From Rotaria sordida (Eukaryota > Rotifera > Eurotatoria > Philodinida > Philodinidae), in NCBI GenBank assembly GCA_905250125.1, contig CAJNOL010000553.1:60076-124075 (forward strand): a stretch of DNA of 64,000 bases, given 5' to 3'. This document shows, piece by piece, positions 25,419 through 37,715 of the stretch. Position 1 is the first letter of the stretch. Every line of letters starts with the position of its first letter. The translations under genes and the position numbers were made by a program. The notes under the pieces are model-generated. The model made no database searches. It was not told the origin of the DNA and saw only the letters and a program-made list of their open reading frames with translations.

Positions 25419-26331
25419 CATGGGGCACTACAAAAGTTTTTTCGCCCAGCTCTCTTAAAAGACTTAGCCAAGATCTAACTATACCGCTGTAATACCTAGA
25501 CATATTTAGGGTTATGTGCAAAATTTCAGACTTCGAAGTCTTGTGCTTTGTTGTAATTTATCATTTCTTTTTGTATCAATGATGTAGATTATACAGTTGC
25601 AATTTGTTTATCAGTTTTCCATCTTTTAATAGTTGTATTATATAAACACACTAGATTACAAGATGCAGCGTGTGAAGCTCTACAATTTACACAAGAGCAC
25701 TTCTTTTTATAGTTGCACGTTTCGCTTTCAAAATGGACAAAATTTTTATTTACGACATTCCGGTCATGCAACAATTATTTTTTTTTTCACAGAATACGCT
25801 ACTATTTTTCTCCTTTCATCTTTTTATCGCCCAATATCTTTTTGTGAATAATAACAAAATATGTGGCAAGACGCAGCATGAAAAGCTGTACAATCTCCAT
25901 AGCCGATAAAAACATCAAACAAGAAAAAAAGAAATCTCTGGTTCGTGTTATTTTTTCGCAACGTCGAAATTTGGTCGCTGAAAACTTTGTCCATTTTGAA
26001 AGCAAAACATGCAACTATCAAAAAAGTGATCCTATGCAAATTGTAGAGCTTCACACGCTGCATCATGTGATGTGTTTTGTCTTATTAATACAACTTATTA
26101 AAGGATTAAAAATTGATACATAAAACCTGATCATTAAACCCATTATGTGTTATATTAGGAATCACGTATACCGAGTAAAAAGGAAACGATAGACTACAAC
26201 AAAGCACAAGACTTAGAAGTCTGAAATTTTGCGCATAATCCTAAATATGTCTGGACATTATAGCGGTATAGTTAGTTCTTGGCCAAGTCTTTTAAGAGAG
26301 CCGGGCGAAAAAACTTTTGTAGTGCCCTATG
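25419..26331. mobile_element. TA-flanked foldback (Tc1/mariner-like MITE) with inner inverted repeats
   Basis: Outer inverted repeats of about 150 bp begin CATGGGGCACTACAAAAG and end with the inverse of CATAGGGCACTACAAAAG, each flanked by TA. Inside is a second inverted pair of about 90 bp, GATGCAGCGTGTGAAGCTCT (from 25662) against its inverse ending near 26068, and a third diverged direct copy at 25872. All three can be read as the peptide QRVKLYNL, and the two outer copies also share CTTTCAAAATGGACAAA. No transposase domain is visible. 913 bp in all. Confidence 0.8.
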
Positions 26332-26333
26332 TA

Positions 26334-27283
26334 GTAAAATATTATTTTATTGTTCTGAATTGAATTTAGTTTATCTTACTTGTGTAAATAACTCCTTTTT
26401 GGAAAAGTTCTCTTTCGACTCTTGACTAGAATCGTCCTGGTCCAAACTTTTAAGGTCTTACCCTACACTGGATGTGGGTGTAGGGTGTGGGTATAGATGT
26501 GCAGATGACCCAGACCAACACCCACACCCAAACCTTTTTTTTCCTATTGGAAATCGATAACTAGTAAGTTTTAATTCGTAAAGATCAAGTTCATTAACAG
26601 TATAAAAAATGTAACGCTTTCAGTTAAAATTTAAAAATTAGGCTTTTGTTAATGCGATTAATAATATGTACCCGTTTTTGTCGATATTTGAACTTCTATC
26701 GTTATTAAGAACTTCAGATCATGCAGATCTTTGATTATTGCTTTTTAATGATTTGTGTAGGTATTGAAAAAAGAAACTGGTGGATATTGTTAGTAGCATT
26801 TAAAAAAGCCTATTTTTTAAAATGCAATCGAAAGCATTACGTTTTCTACACTGTTTATACATTTAGTCTTTAAACTTAATCAATGGTGAAATTATCTATA
26901 TTTATTAACAAGTCATGACTTTTGGGACACCTTCTCTCTTCCTTATTCTCTTTGTTCTTCCATTTTTCGTCTCTTTCGTTATTGTTTTTAATTAAATTCT
27001 ATTGTCAATAAAATAGTCATATGTGCTCATGCTATATCTATTATTTAAAATAGTTATCTTTCGGTGAGATTATAGTCTTGAATACTACTATTATTTTTTA
27101 TGTATAATTTTCTTTTGCCTTTCATATAGTGTATAACAAATTGTATGCAATATAAATAACATGTTACTATTTCGATTGACTTATACAGGACACTTTTCGA
27201 TGAAAAAATCTTTGAAATACACAGGACTTCCATGTTTATTTCTCAAGAAAGACCAAGAGAACTATCGATAATTAATATTTGTT
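26334..27283. other. Intergenic stretch with one G-rich hairpin
   Basis: Nothing gene-like. Holds the hairpin at 26470-26529; otherwise AT-rich. Confidence 0.4.
26470..26529. repeat. Telomere-like G-rich hairpin
   Basis: GGATGTGGGTGTAGGGTGTG against ACCAACACCCACACCC. The loop (ATAGATGTGCAGATGACCC) lacks a clear TTCTCTTCATC core, so this copy is arms only. Confidence 0.65.
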
Positions 27284-28255
27284 CTACTTATGTGATCGTT
27301 TTCTACTACATCGAGACTGTAGTTGTTGTAATAGATAATAGAATAATTTCTTCAATTTGAGTTGAATCTCAGGTAATGATGCATAACAGACAAATGGTAA
27401 AAGAAATGTAAAATAGTCAGAGAAAAAAAATGCATAAGTCATCATATTCAAGGCAATATTTTCGAGGAATCTAAATTGAACAAAGATTATTGCAAGTATC
27501 CATGGGCCATAAAATAAAAAATAAAGAATTGAAATAGATAATATTTGAAATATCATTTTTCGTTGTTTTGTCCAATCAACTGATTGATTAAAATGAATTG
27601 TTTGCCATCGAATACGTAATAGAAGAATTATACTAAGAATAATAATAATCAATGATGGAATGATTTGATGACATATAAGATCGAAATATTTAATACTTCG
27701 ATGATTTAATATACAAGGATAAGGAATAACATTAGAATTCGATTGATTATTTATGTTGAAACAAGATGAAAATAAAATAAGGATAGAATACCAAATAAGA
27801 CAATAGATAATCAATATAATTATCGGAAGATAATGAATATAAAAACGTTTTTCTTTTGTTGATAGCCATTGATCATGATATACAAATATATGTCTTTCAA
27901 TAGTAGCCCAAGCAAGAAATATCAATTGACTTCGATTTAATACAATATCGATAAATGACCAAAATCTATATGATATTGATCTTGTTTGCCAAGATATATC
28001 AAAATGATAATTATAAAGAATAAATGGAATACAAATCGATTCATAAAATAAACATATGAAAAGAAGAATAATGATAACATGATTGTGAAGTGCAGTACGA
28101 AGAGTTTGATCAAATAAAAGATAAAAAAGAACAAAACAACAACATAAAATTGATAATATATTTGAAATAAGATATAACCATAATTGAACAGAATAAAAAA
28201 TTTCATAATTTATATTAGATTGATTTTCGATATATGTATCGATTAAATTTGACAT
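27284..28255 (-). CDS. Rhodopsin-like 7TM receptor, bdelloid type
   Basis: Single exon, 323 residues, ATG at 28255. Seven hydrophobic segments can be placed at about residues 24-48, 57-82, 97-117, 140-162, 190-215, 232-258 and 268-288. The DRY position at the end of TM3 reads ERH (in WATIERHIFVY). After TM4 a Cys-bearing loop (YPCILNH) could pair with a Cys at TM3, but no clear TM3 Cys is seen. The NPxxY motif of TM7 is not conserved (LLPFVCYASLPEIQ). Short extracellular N-terminus with N-glycosylation sites (NQS). Class A-like receptors of this sort form large families in bdelloids; the ligand, perhaps a peptide, cannot be named. The C-terminus is short and basic. Confidence 0.78.
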   Translation of the reverse strand: MSNLIDTYIENQSNINYEIFYSVQLWLYLISNILSILCCCFVLFYLLFDQTLRTALHNHVIIILLFICLFYESICIPFILYNYHFDISWQTRSISYRFWSFIDIVLNRSQLIFLAWATIERHIFVYHDQWLSTKEKRFYIHYLPIIILIIYCLIWYSILILFSSCFNINNQSNSNVIPYPCILNHRSIKYFDLICHQIIPSLIIIILSIILLLRIRWQTIHFNQSVDWTKQRKMIFQILSISILYFLFYGPWILAIIFVQFRFLENIALNMMTYAFFFSDYFTFLLPFVCYASLPEIQLKLKKLFYYLLQQLQSRCSRKRSHK

Positions 28256-28592
28256 TTACGAGAAATAAATTTTGTACAAATAAATTATCATTCGTTAAAT
28301 TTATATATGTTTTTTCAATGGCGCCAGTTCAAAACATTTATCTTCTTAAACAAAATAATATCAAAACTCAAATAGATATATTTGACCATTGAGAGATTTC
28401 ATGTATTGATATAAAAAAAAACAAGTTTATAGAAATTAGTATCCTGGACGAGTGTTTCAATCGTCGAAGATAGCTATAAACGATCCAGTTCCTATGATAT
28501 ACAATTTAATTTATCTACTTCGAGTCAGTTATATTCAACATTATTCCTATATTTTCTATTGTGATGAAGCATTTATGTCACCAACAGAATTC

Positions 28593-28643
28593 GAGGTGTG
28601 GGTGAAGAAAAGATCCGTGCACGAACACACCACATTCACAGCC
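28593..28643. repeat. Telomere-like G-rich hairpin
   Basis: GAGGTGTGGGTGAAGAAAAG with a CACACCACATTCACAGCC arm; the core is in reverse orientation (GGTGAAGAAAAGATCC). Confidence 0.6.
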
Positions 28644-28733
28644 ACGAATTATTCTCGATGCTCAGAATGGCTATAGATCTCAGATAAAATTGACATTCAA
28701 GCAAAATTGTACAGTTTTTAGAACGTTTATAAG

Positions 28734-29055
28734 CAAAAATAGTCCAAAAAGATGAGAACAAAGAACTAATATTATATATTTATATCAAGTTATATGTAAT
28801 TTTGATTGACGCTTGGTTGAATCTAATAAACTGTACAGTTTGAAAGTATACTCAATTGAAATATAATTTGTCTGAGGAAGATCCAACCAAAAAAGAAAAA
28901 CCTAGATATTGAAACTTATGTTTATTCGAATAGTTTTTTTCTTTATCGATATTTATTTGTCTTCGCATTTAACCTAGCTTATACATAATATTTAATATAT
29001 GAATATAATATGTTGTTAATTATTATTCACTTATGTTTCAATCAAAATCAATGAG
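28734..29055 (+). repeat. Diverged long repeat, copy 1
   Basis: Aligns by eye along about 320 bp with 63518-63843 in the same orientation, sharing blocks such as ATGAGAA(C/T)AAAGAACT, CAATTGAAAT and TATCGATATTTATTT. No coding potential. Probably an old dispersed repeat or duplicated intergenic segment. Confidence 0.6.
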
Positions 29056-30529
29056 AAACTTTTTAACTTATGTATTCCCAATAGTAGAATAATGAATGTG
29101 TTCTCTGGGAATTTGATGCTCAAAAATTAGTATGTCGATTCGCTTATTCATAGAATTACGTTCAAACATTATTTTCTGATGTCGACAAAGAAGTCATTCG
29201 TGTTTATATTAGACTACAAGTTATTGAAAATGAACATTATCTACATAAAAATCACGATTATGCGTTGTGTTTCCCTAATGGAAATGAAAATAAGAAATTA
29301 TATTAAAATAAAATAAAAATTTCGTAGCTCTGCACCTGATTTAAAATAAAATGTGTCTCGATTATTCTTACCAAAAACTTAATATAGCCTATGACATAGA
29401 ATATATTTTTATATAATAACCAAGATAAATCGAATGCCAGTAACAACTTATTCAGTTTTATGAGAATTTATTTAATTAGATCCAATTTATTTTTTATTCT
29501 TATTTGCAACAGGTGAACACTGATACAAACGTCTTCAGTTCTATCAAAGATGACAATAGTTTCTTGTAAAATGTGAATCATTGAATTTAGCTTATGCTAA
29601 TAGATTTGGAGAGAGGTAAAAGGAAAGGTATATGAGGGTCTATAGTTTCTCACTATCGAGAATTTTTTTTTCTTCACCTAAACAACAATCATATTTCGTA
29701 GACGTTTGATTCTTTCCGACTATTTTCGAACATCAAGATACTAATTTTATCGAGATGATGCTATTCAGAAATGAGTTTTTGTACATTTAATTTGATTTAG
29801 ATAGTAAATGTATTTTTTTAAAAGCGTTTACATCGACATCAAAATGAGAAACTACAACATCTGATATATCTTTTCTTTTAGCTCTCTTCAAAACTATTAG
29901 TACAAGCCAAGATAATCTTTTTTTGACTATTGTAAAGCATATCATGATGCGTGTTTTGAAAATATTTAAGATTTTATCATTTACGTTCGTTGAGATATAT
30001 GAAGAATAAATTATATTGCAAACATTTCGTGATACTCGGTATTTGTTTTACATTCCCTTGCAAATGGAAGATTTCTTCATGTGTCTCATCATTCCTCTCC
30101 TATCATTCTTTTGTATAAATCAGTTAAAAGAATCCTCAAACGGTCGAAACTTGCGCTATATTCCGTTGTAATCTGTTGACAAGTATGACAATGCTTGTAC
30201 TTGAATGAAACACAAATGAATGAAGAAGGAAAAAGACGACATTCTTTTAATGATCTGACGATTTAGTGCAGCTCTTCGATCTTCCTAGTAAACTTATCAT
30301 AATCGATTTAAGTTTTTAGGTACTGAAAGATGTAAAAATGAGTCGATATTTTCTCAGAAACAAAGTATTTTTGTTTTTGAATTCTCAGAGCTCTAATAGT
30401 TTTACACAATAATTCCCCATAAATTGAATAAGGTTTATAATACGCATGTCGAGCAATCCCTAAACCTCTATAATAACGATGGAAACATGAGAATCAAAAA
30501 GAAGATATTCGAATGCCATTTCGGTGTTT

Positions 30530-30900
30530 CAGAATATTGTATGAGTTTCCGAGATATGTTCGGAAACTGTGCTTGATTTCTTGGATATGCTTTCAGCATT
30601 TCCGATGCCTGAAAGCTCAAAAAGGTTTTCATTAAAAAAAAATATCGGAAACGCAAAGATTTTCGAGCAGATTTTTAAATCAAAAGCGGTTTTCGGAAAT
30701 AGCACCAGGGTTTCTGAGAATATGGTTGAAGATTTTCGGATCTATTGTTCGAAGATCCATAGGTTTCAGAATGCTCGGGAACTCAGAACTTGTTTTCAGA
30801 AACTTAACATGAGTCCGAAAACCTTTTCGAATACGTACATAGATTTTTCGAAAGCGCTTCTGAAGGGGTTTCAGTTTCTGAGAAAGCGTTTTTTTAGAGT
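30530..30900. repeat. Degenerate short-unit repeat field
   Basis: Many irregularly spaced, variant copies of TTTTCGGAAA / GTTTCTGAGAA / TTTTCAGAAAC in both orientations. Open frames run through it on both strands (30569-30904 plus; 30937-30680 minus), as expected of a repeat rather than a gene. It may be the subterminal repeat of a transposon whose ends I could not define. Confidence 0.5.
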
Positions 30901-31639
30901 GTAGATGAATCAAAAAAAACGGTGCTCTAGGTTGCAAAAATTCATTTTAATGTTAATTTCAAAATGAATTGATTTAATTAAAAATAAAATCATCATCCTT
31001 ACAAAAATTATTTTCATTTCGATTCAAAAAGATTATCAATTTATTGTGTACGTTGTATTTTTTTTTGCATTCATTACTTTTTTCTTAAATCTAACGAAGA
31101 AACTATAATTATTTTAAATCAAAAATAGTCTTATTTGAGCTTATATATAAAGTTTTGTATCAGAAAAGATTATTTTTATCCACATGAACATTGAAAAACA
31201 AATTATATTTTCATTAGGTTTTAGACAAAATCATTTAATTTATTAAGATATCGAGTGCAAATAAATTCATGATTTTTTGAATTGAAAAGAAAATACATAT
31301 TATTACTATTATCATGATTTTATTCTATTTTAAATTAAATTGATCCATTTTAAAATTAAAACTAAATCTTATTACTTATAAAATTATTTTCTCTTCAACT
31401 TAAAAAATTATTATCCTATTTTTTACTTAATATTTTTTTTACATTCTCTAATGTTATCTAACACCTAAATAAATAAATATAATTGTCTTTCCTTTTAATT
31501 TAAAAAAAATCAAAAGCACTCTTGTTTGAGCTGATATACCTAACTTTGTATTACGATAATTTTTTATATTCATATGAAAATTCTCAGAAAAATTTCTATC
31601 AAAGAGTGTCTACTAATGTTTAGTGAGACGTAAAAGAGA

Positions 31640-31730
31640 AGTTTTCGATTATATATAGTTCAATGGTCTAAACGACGGGTAAGTAATAGAATGTATGTAT
31701 GTATGTTCGAATCTAGCCTTTAACTTCATA
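31640..31730 (+). repeat. Possible tRNA-derived (SINE-like) sequence
   Basis: TATATAGTTCAATGGTCTAA resembles a pol III A box with a tRNA D arm (TAG...CTA stem) and TGTTCGAATCTAG, about 50 nt on, resembles a B box. The anticodon arm and acceptor stem do not pair, so this is not a functional tRNA. No A-rich tail or target duplication was found. Confidence 0.3.
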
Positions 31731-33363
31731 TTATATTTAGATTTAGACTCATCCAAACTAGTCCAATGCATCTCACTATAGCATGTTATGTGCATCGTCC
31801 CTGATGGTGTTTATTTTTTAAATTAAAATCATTTTCTTATAGGCGTCACGGCAATCCGACTTGTCTAGTCTTTCTGAAGAAAAAGACCAGACTATATTTG
31901 CATCATGACGCCCGACAATGATGGGATACCAGTACATAGTTCGATTCAGATTAGTTCCAGACGAGGACTTTTTGAAACTCTGACTAATCCTGTCATGCCG
32001 GCATGACTAGAAAATAGACTAGACATTTACTCCGTCGCTAGCTCATTTGGGATGATAAATTTCGGGAGAAAACTCACATAGAAGTTCAACTGCTTACAAA
32101 GATGAACCTTGCTGTCGACGGTGGTGCTGACGAAAAGCGTTCTTTGCTTGCCGTTCACATCGTTCATCATTATTCTCTTGTTTTCTTTGTTTCCTCTCTT
32201 ATGACACATCTTTCATCGTCGCTATTGCTTTTACTCCTCTAATTCTGGTAGGCTCCACGAACGATAGATGATTACACCCCTCCATAGTCATTGTACTCTC
32301 ATGTCCACTCTTTCTTGTGTGTGTCGTTGTCAGGTTCTTTCAGCTCTCGTAAACGTTTTCAGTTTACGAAGCCCATGTGATGATTCAATTGCAACCTGTT
32401 TAGCAGCATCGTCCAAATGCGAGATATTTTCGTGGTCAACTGCTATTGGTAGTGACTTTCCATACTTCACATCTATAGTAGAATCTTTCACTGTATTGGT
32501 CATCATCAACATTAATAAATGGTCTACTTACAATTTTGACAGATTCTTTTCTACTTTTTGTAATCTATTTCTCACATGAAAATTTAGAAGTAATTCATAG
32601 CTGCAGACAAGTCAGGAGAAGTTTTCACCAAATTCTTCAAAGATAAAAAGAAAACTTTAAGAAGTCTTATATTTGCTTGAAACTTCAATAAATACTACTT
32701 CAATTCACCAGTGAACTTCTAAATCGTATCAGTCTATTCACGATAACTTAGAAATCTGAACCTATTTGCAACTATTGATCAAATAATCATCCAATCGGCT
32801 ATTCATGTTTCATTATAGATCAAGTGGTTAAAATATGGCTCAAATACATAAATTGAGATTCGAAAATCTTTAGATCTATCTAGAAAAAGCCTAAGTTTCA
32901 ACATGAACCAGTATCATGATAAAAGAACATCACACACCATGGCATAATGTAATCGATGAGATGCCTGGAGAATTTATCACAAAAATACTTTTGTTTATCG
33001 ATCAATTGATTTTCGCAAGTTTTATTCAATCTAATATTTGTTGACAGACTGGATATCGGTTATTTTAAAAAATATTCAATTATTGATTTTTCATGATTTT
33101 ATTTTATGTTAAGTTTCAAAAGTAAAACAATCTTCTTTCAAACAATTTCTTACATTCTTTAATTTAAAATTCATTTGACCAATCAAGTTGAATTTTACAG
33201 CTATGGCTGAGGACCTGGATTAACAGACACCTATATTTTTATTAAGAAGAAAATCGATTTTTTATTCATGAATATATATAGAGTATATGTTGAATAATAA
33301 TAAAAACAAAAATGCACACACACATATTAGCCTATTAAACAAGAAATAATTATTATTTATGAT

Positions 33364-34576
33364 TTATACTGCTCTTGCAATGTAGAATATACCGGATTCA
33401 ATACCGCACATGTTCACACCACGTTGTATTTTAAAATAGCCACCATCTCCCCACATAGGTCCCCAACTATTTCTCACTTTCCAATAGGGCACACCCGTTG
33501 TCTCATCAACTCCGTAGCCAACGATGACAACAGCATGATTTGATGAGCTAACCGATGCTGGACATCCATTTACTTGAAAAATACCACTTTTGTAATTGTT
33601 GAATGTAGAGGAAATCATTTTATACGTTAATGTCGTCTGATCACCAATGAAAAGTGATACCCACAAAGGTCCATAGTCAACCAGAGCTTGTTGCATGGCA
33701 GCAGTATTATTTGCTGGAATTTTAATGTAACGAAGTGATTCGAATTGTATTCCACTACCTTCCACACTTCTAAATGCACATGCACTATTTATACCCTTGT
33801 AGGGATAGTATGGGGCCCCATTTACTTGCCAAGTATTATTTTGTAAATATTTAAATGTGTTAGAAAATTAACCTCCATTACAGCCACGATCCTTGGATGA
33901 ACAGTCAACAATTTGTTGTTTGCTCAAACTGGTGCTATTCTTCAATTGTAGAGCATATTGAAATTCAAGCAAAGAGATAAAAGCGAATGCATAACACGAT
34001 CCACATTTGCCTTGACTTTTGGCTGATAAAAGCTTGAATAGAAAAATGCAGGATGATTTTGGATCATGAATGGAAAATAATACTTACAAGTGGCACGGCC
34101 GTTCCTGGAACAACCATTGTTGTTAAGTCGCACGATGTCGGTAAGGTCGTTCTGCCATGTGATGGCTTTCCGTTCCATGTTAATAAACGATCACCAGGTT
34201 TTACATTCGTTTTACTGATGCAGCCTTTAGGCAATTGAATGCCACGACGTAATATACTCAATTCATCTTGTGTCCAATCAGCATGATCATTGAGTCCAAG
34301 AGTGTATGTTTTTTCACCTTGTCGATAATCATTGAGAATGTCATGCAACGTGTTATTGAATGATATAAAACGAAGCTTATCTTCACTTGTTGTCTTTGAA
34401 TTTCGATTAAACTCCATCTTGTACAAGTTGTATAAATTCTTAATAGCATCAGCTTTGTTTCCTACTAAACTTTTTTTCGTAGTCAATCCCAGAAAAGATC
34501 GGAGTGCAACATCCAAATCTGCACTAGCCACTTGTAAACCAATCAAAACAATAAAAAGAAGAATGATTTTCACCAT
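33364..34576 (-). CDS. Cathepsin L-like cysteine peptidase with one in-frame stop
   Basis: Exon 1 is 34576-34088, followed by a 55-nt intron (GTAAGT...TTCAAG), then one open stretch 34032-33364. It has a signal peptide (MVKIILLFIVLIGLQVASA), an I29 inhibitor propeptide with an ERFNIN-like helix (KLRFISFNNTLHDILNDY), and a papain-fold mature domain with catalytic C176 (QGKCGSCYAFAF), H329 (SNHAVVIVGYG) and N351 (VRNSWGP). Papain-family proteases act in lysosomes or gut. A TAA at 33870-33868 (codon 218) sits between GCNGG and FSNTFKYLQ, where the family has a sense codon. All other features are intact, so this is a very young pseudogene, a polymorphic null, a sequence error, or a case of a 48-nt intron. 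The acceptor of intron 1 is non-optimal. Confidence 0.85.
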
Positions 34577-37234
34577 TTTTGTTGTATTTCAATATTATCT
34601 GTTTGTTTGCTAGTTGTGCTGTTCTTTTATAGTTGGTACGAATGTTTTTTTCCGGTGATGTTTTCTTACTCATTTATATGATACTTAGAAGAATCCCATC
34701 AAAATATTTTACAAGAAAAATGAGAAAGAGACTAGACAGAATCTTATTAGATATTACTCAATTAGAATCGAATTGGTTTTTTTCCTTTCAAAATCGTACA
34801 AAAACATCGTCTATCACAAACGTACAATACAATATCTTGAGAAAGAAAAACTTATTGAAATATGACAAACAAAATGATGCAGTAATTTATTTCCCTAAAA
34901 GAAGAAAAAGAGAATATTCCTTACGTCATTGATGTTGAGAAAAAAAATTTTGTTCATAATGAATGATTAGTTATGATAACGTATGCTAGCAAATCATGAC
35001 TCATAACCTTTGCTTGTTTAATAATAATGTGTTGTCTCTTTTTCTTTTGCTTATCACATTCTCTTTTTGTCACTGATTCTTATTCATTTTTTTTTCTCTA
35101 CGACTGTCTGCATATTTTTTTTCTATTGATTATATAGACGTGTGCATACGATTTCTACGAGAGAAAATGCAAAGAAAAGAAGCATTCAAGTATATCCCTC
35201 TTTTGATAATCTACATAGGTAAAATGTACAAATTGAGAAGAATAGTAAAAGCTCTATTTTTATAATTAATGGAAGGAAATGAAGTATAACATTTATTGAG
35301 AATAAAAAAATGCATAAGAATCTTGCTTGTCTATATCGTTGAAACCTATGATGAGATAAGAGAATGTATATATTTTTGAAATTTATTTGACAAGACAACT
35401 AAACTATGAATGATGGATTCATGATATGCCCTTGAAATTTAAAAAAATTCTTCTAGAATTGTTTCAACAATATATTTTTGACCACATATAGTGATCATAA
35501 TGATGATGCATCGCAATTCACGTGTGTTAATATTTGTACCATTTAAAATCTTTAGTATGCCGGTACTTGTTATGATATGAGCTAGAAAAATCGACTATCT
35601 TTTTTTATCAAAAAAAACGAGGAAAATGGTTTGATAATAGTGTATACGATTAAAGATATACTAAGTCGATACAGTGATGAGCGGTGTAGATAAATATTTT
35701 CCAAAGAATTTTATATTAAGTCATAGAAACCAAAATTAACTAATAAGTTATTGTTATCAAAATAGTAACACGATTAGAATAACTAAGAACTCATCTAAAC
35801 TATCCCTCAAATGATCTAAATTTTATCTCTCTATGGTATACCGTGAAATTGAAATTTGTTAGAAAATTTGAATGATAATATCACTGAGATTTATCATGTA
35901 TTGCTAAAAGAAATTGACTATTCTATTTCGTCCTACACAATAAATACAAAGATGAAAGACTGACATTATTGCTCACGTTCGATCATGTAACGTATAGCTG
36001 TTTTATCCTATGTTACAGTAAAGCATTTCGATGGATGTACTAAAAATTTAAAGCCTGACTTGTATTATAACATTCGTTTTGAATTGTCAATCTATCAACT
36101 ATATCAACTGTTAACTGACTATACGACGAGTATGAGATGTTTGCGTTAGTGTGTCTATGATTGAATAAAAGAGTCGCATACTCACATCCACACGTACAAT
36201 TGTCTTTTGCAGAAAAATATCTTTCTGATTAATTTGCAAGATGTTTCAATTTTAGCTTACGGACGAAGATCACAATTTATCACGAGCGATCGACTTCAAG
36301 CCTTATACCTCAATTCAACTATTCGGATATCTAATTAGATTACGAATCATTGAAGTAAATATTTGCTTAGTCTCATATGAAGATTTGCATTAAGTTGCAC
36401 GTCCTAGTCGCTTTAATCAATATCTGAATTCTAGTTTCGATTTACTAAAGTGTTATATATCTTGTTTTTTTATTATTGAATAGGGTTTAAGCAGTTTCTG
36501 CTCAGAAGTACTAGTGAACGTTTGCATTCCGAATCCAAACAAAGTCAACCAAAGTTGAGATTTATAGAAACTCAGATGTTAGACTTATTGTGGTGATTGG
36601 AAGTGACATAGAGTTGTTACAGTACTAACAATGGAAAATTTTGAAAAATCCTACGAGACAATCTATTAATTAACCTTCAAATGTAATCGATTGACTTTGT
36701 TCTGAAGCTTACCGTTCCCAACAAGAACGTGTGTGATACATTTCTATGTGAGTATATTGTAAACAAATATTGATTGATGGATATTTTGCGTTTCTTTGTC
36801 TTCACATTGATATAAGCTTACACTTAGTGGATAAAGACTGAGAGCGAACGATTTGAGTTTATATTCTCACTATTTTTACGCACACATGACACGCAGTGAA
36901 ATTTACTATGTTGCATAAATTTTGCAATTGCCACAATGTGTTGCATGCGTGTGGAAATCCAATCTCAATTCTTGGTCCTTCTCCGAATCAACTAAAAGTT
37001 GTGTGTAGGTGAGCGTATTAGTTGAAGTGGGACTTCTCTTCACTCTCAAATATAACCTATCTCTTGTATCTTCACACGGGCAGTTCGCCTTTGATTCAAG
37101 ATGAATTACTATGTGACGAGGAAGTTTCCTAGAAGATCACAATCATTAGAAATCCCCATTATAGAAGGCAGACGAATCATTTGTTTTTTTCCCTTTATCG
37201 AAATAATTGTGTAATTGTTGTTCCAGTTCGACTC
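34577..37234. other. Intergenic stretch
   Basis: Divergent side of the cathepsin gene. The ORF at 34633-34932 (plus, 99 codons; Arg/Lys-rich) has no recognisable domain. The rest is AT-rich. Weak hairpin-family remnants may lie at 36135-36200 and 37010-37065 (the latter includes ACTTCTCTTCACTC). Confidence 0.4.
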
Positions 37235-37477
37235 TTAGATCATGGCAGGCTTAGAACCTCGATATCCTGTTGGTTTCTTGTGAGAATAATTTTTTACACA
37301 CATTACAGTCAGTGAGAGATTGATTGAAGGGACAAGGATACTTGAACTGATGCACCCAGACACCATGCTTTTAGTCAGAATATCGGAATCAGTAGCTTTC
37401 AGTTGAATATCCTTATACTTTATACCATCGCGTCGTGTCCAGTGCTGTACATCCACTATAACTAATAAAAAAATCAT
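37235..37477 (-). CDS. Hypothetical short secreted ORF
   Basis: 80 codons starting with a hydrophobic segment (MIFLLVIVDV) that could be a signal peptide, then GIKYKDIQLKATDSD, which faintly recalls the start of a PAN/apple domain. The cysteines expected of that domain are not present. It lies just downstream of the protease gene on the same strand. Could be a gene fragment or chance. Confidence 0.2.
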   Translation of the reverse strand: MIFLLVIVDVQHWTRRDGIKYKDIQLKATDSDILTKSMVSGCISSSILVPSINLSLTVMCVKNYSHKKPTGYRGSKPAMI

Positions 37478-37715
37478 ATTCTTCTAATGCGTGTTCGAGG
37501 CTGTACAAAACAAGTGAATGAAGTCTTCCTAGCAAACTGATCATCCCCATATTTTAGAAGTTTTTAAATAAAAAGGCATCAATTCTTGAATACATCGTTC
37601 ATAGATTATATTTATTCTACTGAGCAATGTTATGACAAGTCTGAATTTTTGTATGTGAAGATGCGAGTTTATCATATACATTGAGGTTCACTGATAAACT
37701 GAAATAAAAATGTTC

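Larger units (their letters stand above)
28256..33363. other. Long gene-poor stretch
   Basis: 5 kb without a supportable gene. Contents: a G-rich hairpin (28593-28643), one copy of a diverged long repeat (28734-29055), a degenerate TTTCGGAA/TTTCTGAGAA repeat field (about 30530-30900), a possible tRNA-derived sequence (31640-31730), and a slightly GC-richer stretch (31840-32560) with several small hairpins. Minus-strand ORFs in the last (32512-32330 and 32209-32027) have plausible composition (for example HLDDAAKQVAIESSHGLRKL) but no family I recognise. Confidence 0.4.

Noticed and set aside
30569..30937. 111- and 85-codon ORFs on opposite strands
   Set aside because: Both run through the same degenerate TTTCGGAA repeat field.
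34633..34932. 99-codon plus-strand ORF upstream of the cathepsin gene
   Set aside because: Basic, low-complexity composition, no homology that I can see.
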